Source: Peptoanaerobacter stomatis
GTDB taxonomy: Bacteria; Bacillota; Clostridia; Peptostreptococcales; Filifactoraceae
Length of the DNA stretch: 34,177 bases
NCBI RefSeq assembly: GCF_000238095.2
Contig: NZ_JH815226.1
Span: 1-34,177 of the forward strand
Direction of reading: 5' to 3'
Of this stretch, positions 33,115 through 34,177 are shown in pieces. Numbering within the stretch: the first letter of the stretch is position 1; each line of letters starts with the position of its first letter. Both the position numbers and the translations under genes were made by a program. The notes beneath the pieces are model-generated. The model saw only the letters and a list, made by a program, of their open reading frames with translations, had not been told where the DNA came from and made no database searches.

Positions 33115-33336
33115 TTATAGCCTTATTATATCTTTGGTAGTTTTTTTCATACTTACTAAAAAACTGCTGTACTTTTTTTGAACTTTTTCTATTTTTTCAA
33201 ATGCTCTATTTTCTACATATTGTAACAAAACAATATTTTTAATTTTTCTCCTTTTGTTAAATTCAGTATATTTCTATCTTGCAAATTCTTCCTGATATGT
33301 TTTTAATACCTCAAAGGAATAATGATAGAAGCGCAT
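33115..33336 (-). pseudogene. 73-codon reading frame with one in-frame TAG beside the CRISPR array
   Basis: From an ATG at 33336, with AGGG seven bases upstream, the frame reads MRFYHYSFEVLKTYQEEFAR, then TAG (33274-33276), then KYTEFNKRRKIKNIVLLQ, YVENRAFEKIEKVQKKYSSF and LVSMKKTTKDIIRL before TAA. Apart from the one TAG it is open and strongly helical and basic. It starts 18 bp from the last CRISPR repeat. I do not recognise the family. It may be a truncated, dead gene. Confidence 0.45.
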
Positions 33337-33353
33337 TAATTTGCCCTAGAAAT

Positions 33354-34177
33354 ATTTATATTCCAATTTGGTGATTTTACTATTGATAACTAAGGAAACT
33401 ATGATGAATAAAAAATATCGATTTACATTCCAATTTGGTGATTTTACTATAAGAATAGAAGCAATGAGAATGGAAGCACTTACAACATTTACATTCCAAT
33501 TTGGTAATTTTACTATGATTTATCACATATTCTTATTATGATTTTTGAACAAATTTACATTCCAATTTGGTAATTTTACTATCTTGTTTTTTCTTTATCT
33601 GCTCATAGTATTCTAAAATATTTACATTCCAATTTGGTAATTTTACTATTATTATTCCACGAATTTCCATTCATCTCCTCAAAATCATTTACATTCCAAT
33701 TTGGTGATTTTACTATATCCTGAAAAGAATTCTTATCCTTTGCAAAAGGCTTTATTTACATTCCAATTTGGTGATTTTACTATCAAAAAATATATTTGTA
33801 TCTAAAATTATATAATGCAATTTACATTCCAATTTGGTGATTTTACTATCGAAAGCAGAAAACTTGAAAACTGCGTTAACATTGACATTTACATTCCAAT
33901 TTGGTGATTTTACTATAAGAGCATTAGATAAAAATGTTACAGTTATTATTGAATTTACATTCCAATTTGGTGATTTTACTATTAAGATGAAGTTTGATAT
34001 CAGTGTAGGATTGTCAATTTACATTCCAATTTGGTGATTTTACTATCAAGGACTTTTTTTGCATACTCAACTTCATCTTCAAAATTTACATTCCAATTTG
34101 GTGATTTTACTATTTGAGAAAAAAGTTGATTTCTCAAAGTATGTACAAGAATTTACATTCCAATTTGGTGATTTTAC
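33354..34177 (-). CRISPR. CRISPR array, 13 repeats and 12 spacers, open at the right edge
   Basis: The 30-bp repeats (plus-strand form ATTTACATTCCAATTTGG then TGATTTTACTAT) begin at 33354, 33421, 33487, 33553, 33620, 33687, 33754, 33820, 33887, 33953, 34017, 34084 and 34151, the last cut after 27 bases. Spacers are 34-37 bp and all differ. The minus-strand form ends in GAATGTAAAT, like the 5' handle of clostridial type I-B repeats, so transcription is probably leftward, with the leader and any cas genes to the right. This agrees with the leftmost repeat being degenerate (C to T at base 6). Repeats 3-5 share G to A at base 20. No cas gene is in the window; the I-B type is inferred from the repeat. 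Confidence 0.97.

Noticed and set aside
33834-34037. 67-codon open frame with repeated FTFQFGDFTI segments
   Set aside because: It is the translation of CRISPR repeats and spacers. The apparent protein repeat is the DNA repeat, and there is no ribosome site.

Overview
The window is very AT-rich. It reads as the chromosome of an anaerobic, low-GC member of the Bacillota (Clostridia). The signs are the IreB phosphoprotein gene, the mltG-trmR-trhP gene order shared with Bacillus subtilis, class II aldolase, a tmRNA with an AEDNFAIAA-type tag, purine-rich Shine-Dalgarno sites, frequent TTG starts, and a CRISPR repeat that ends, in its likely transcribed sense, in GAATGTAAAT. A relative of the Peptostreptococcaceae is plausible, but this is inference and I cannot name a species.

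Layout. (1) 0.3-10.3 kb is core housekeeping: class II aldolase (leftward), then a rightward series of comEA, mltG, trmR, trhP, ireB, ruvX, crcB, rnhB, uppS and cdsA (DNA uptake, cell wall, tRNA wobble modification, fluoride export, lipid carrier synthesis), ending in a split pair of ChrA half-transporters. (2) 10.6-18.5 kb is an accessory, insertion-rich stretch: a secreted alpha/beta hydrolase and an aldo/keto reductase divergent from a LysR regulator, a sodium:solute symporter, a second hydrolase broken by a miniature transposable element, a decayed IS630 transposase, and an intact-looking IS630 element with a -1 frameshift site. At least two good copies, one decayed copy and one isolated end of an approximately 114-bp MITE lie here. 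Their ends match those of the IS630 element, so the IS630 transposase could have moved them. (3) 18.6-27.6 kb is leftward housekeeping: tmRNA, murE, rluD, lspA, trpS, a GNAT acetyltransferase, mtnN, and a peroxide-defence pair (an unusual thioredoxin reductase fused to AhpF-type redox domains, and AhpC). (4) 27.9-33.3 kb is a leftward run of small unlinked genes of the kind that collects around polymorphic-toxin immunity loci (DUF2262, a leucine-rich repeat protein, DUF4241, two membrane proteins). Between them lie at least three decayed reading frames, one of them SUKH-like. (5) 33.35 kb to the right edge is a CRISPR array with 13 repeats and 12 spacers visible. Its trailer end is on the left; the leader and any cas genes must lie beyond the window.

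The most interesting points are: the MITE family and the frame arithmetic showing that removal of 117 bp would restore a hydrolase; the immunity-gene 'graveyard' abutting a CRISPR array; the TrxR-AhpF domain rearrangement next to ahpC; a MurE lacking the usual diaminopimelate-recognising Arg; and a hairpin between the Shine-Dalgarno-like sequence and the start codon of trhP. All functions are read from motifs and gene order; no database search was run.
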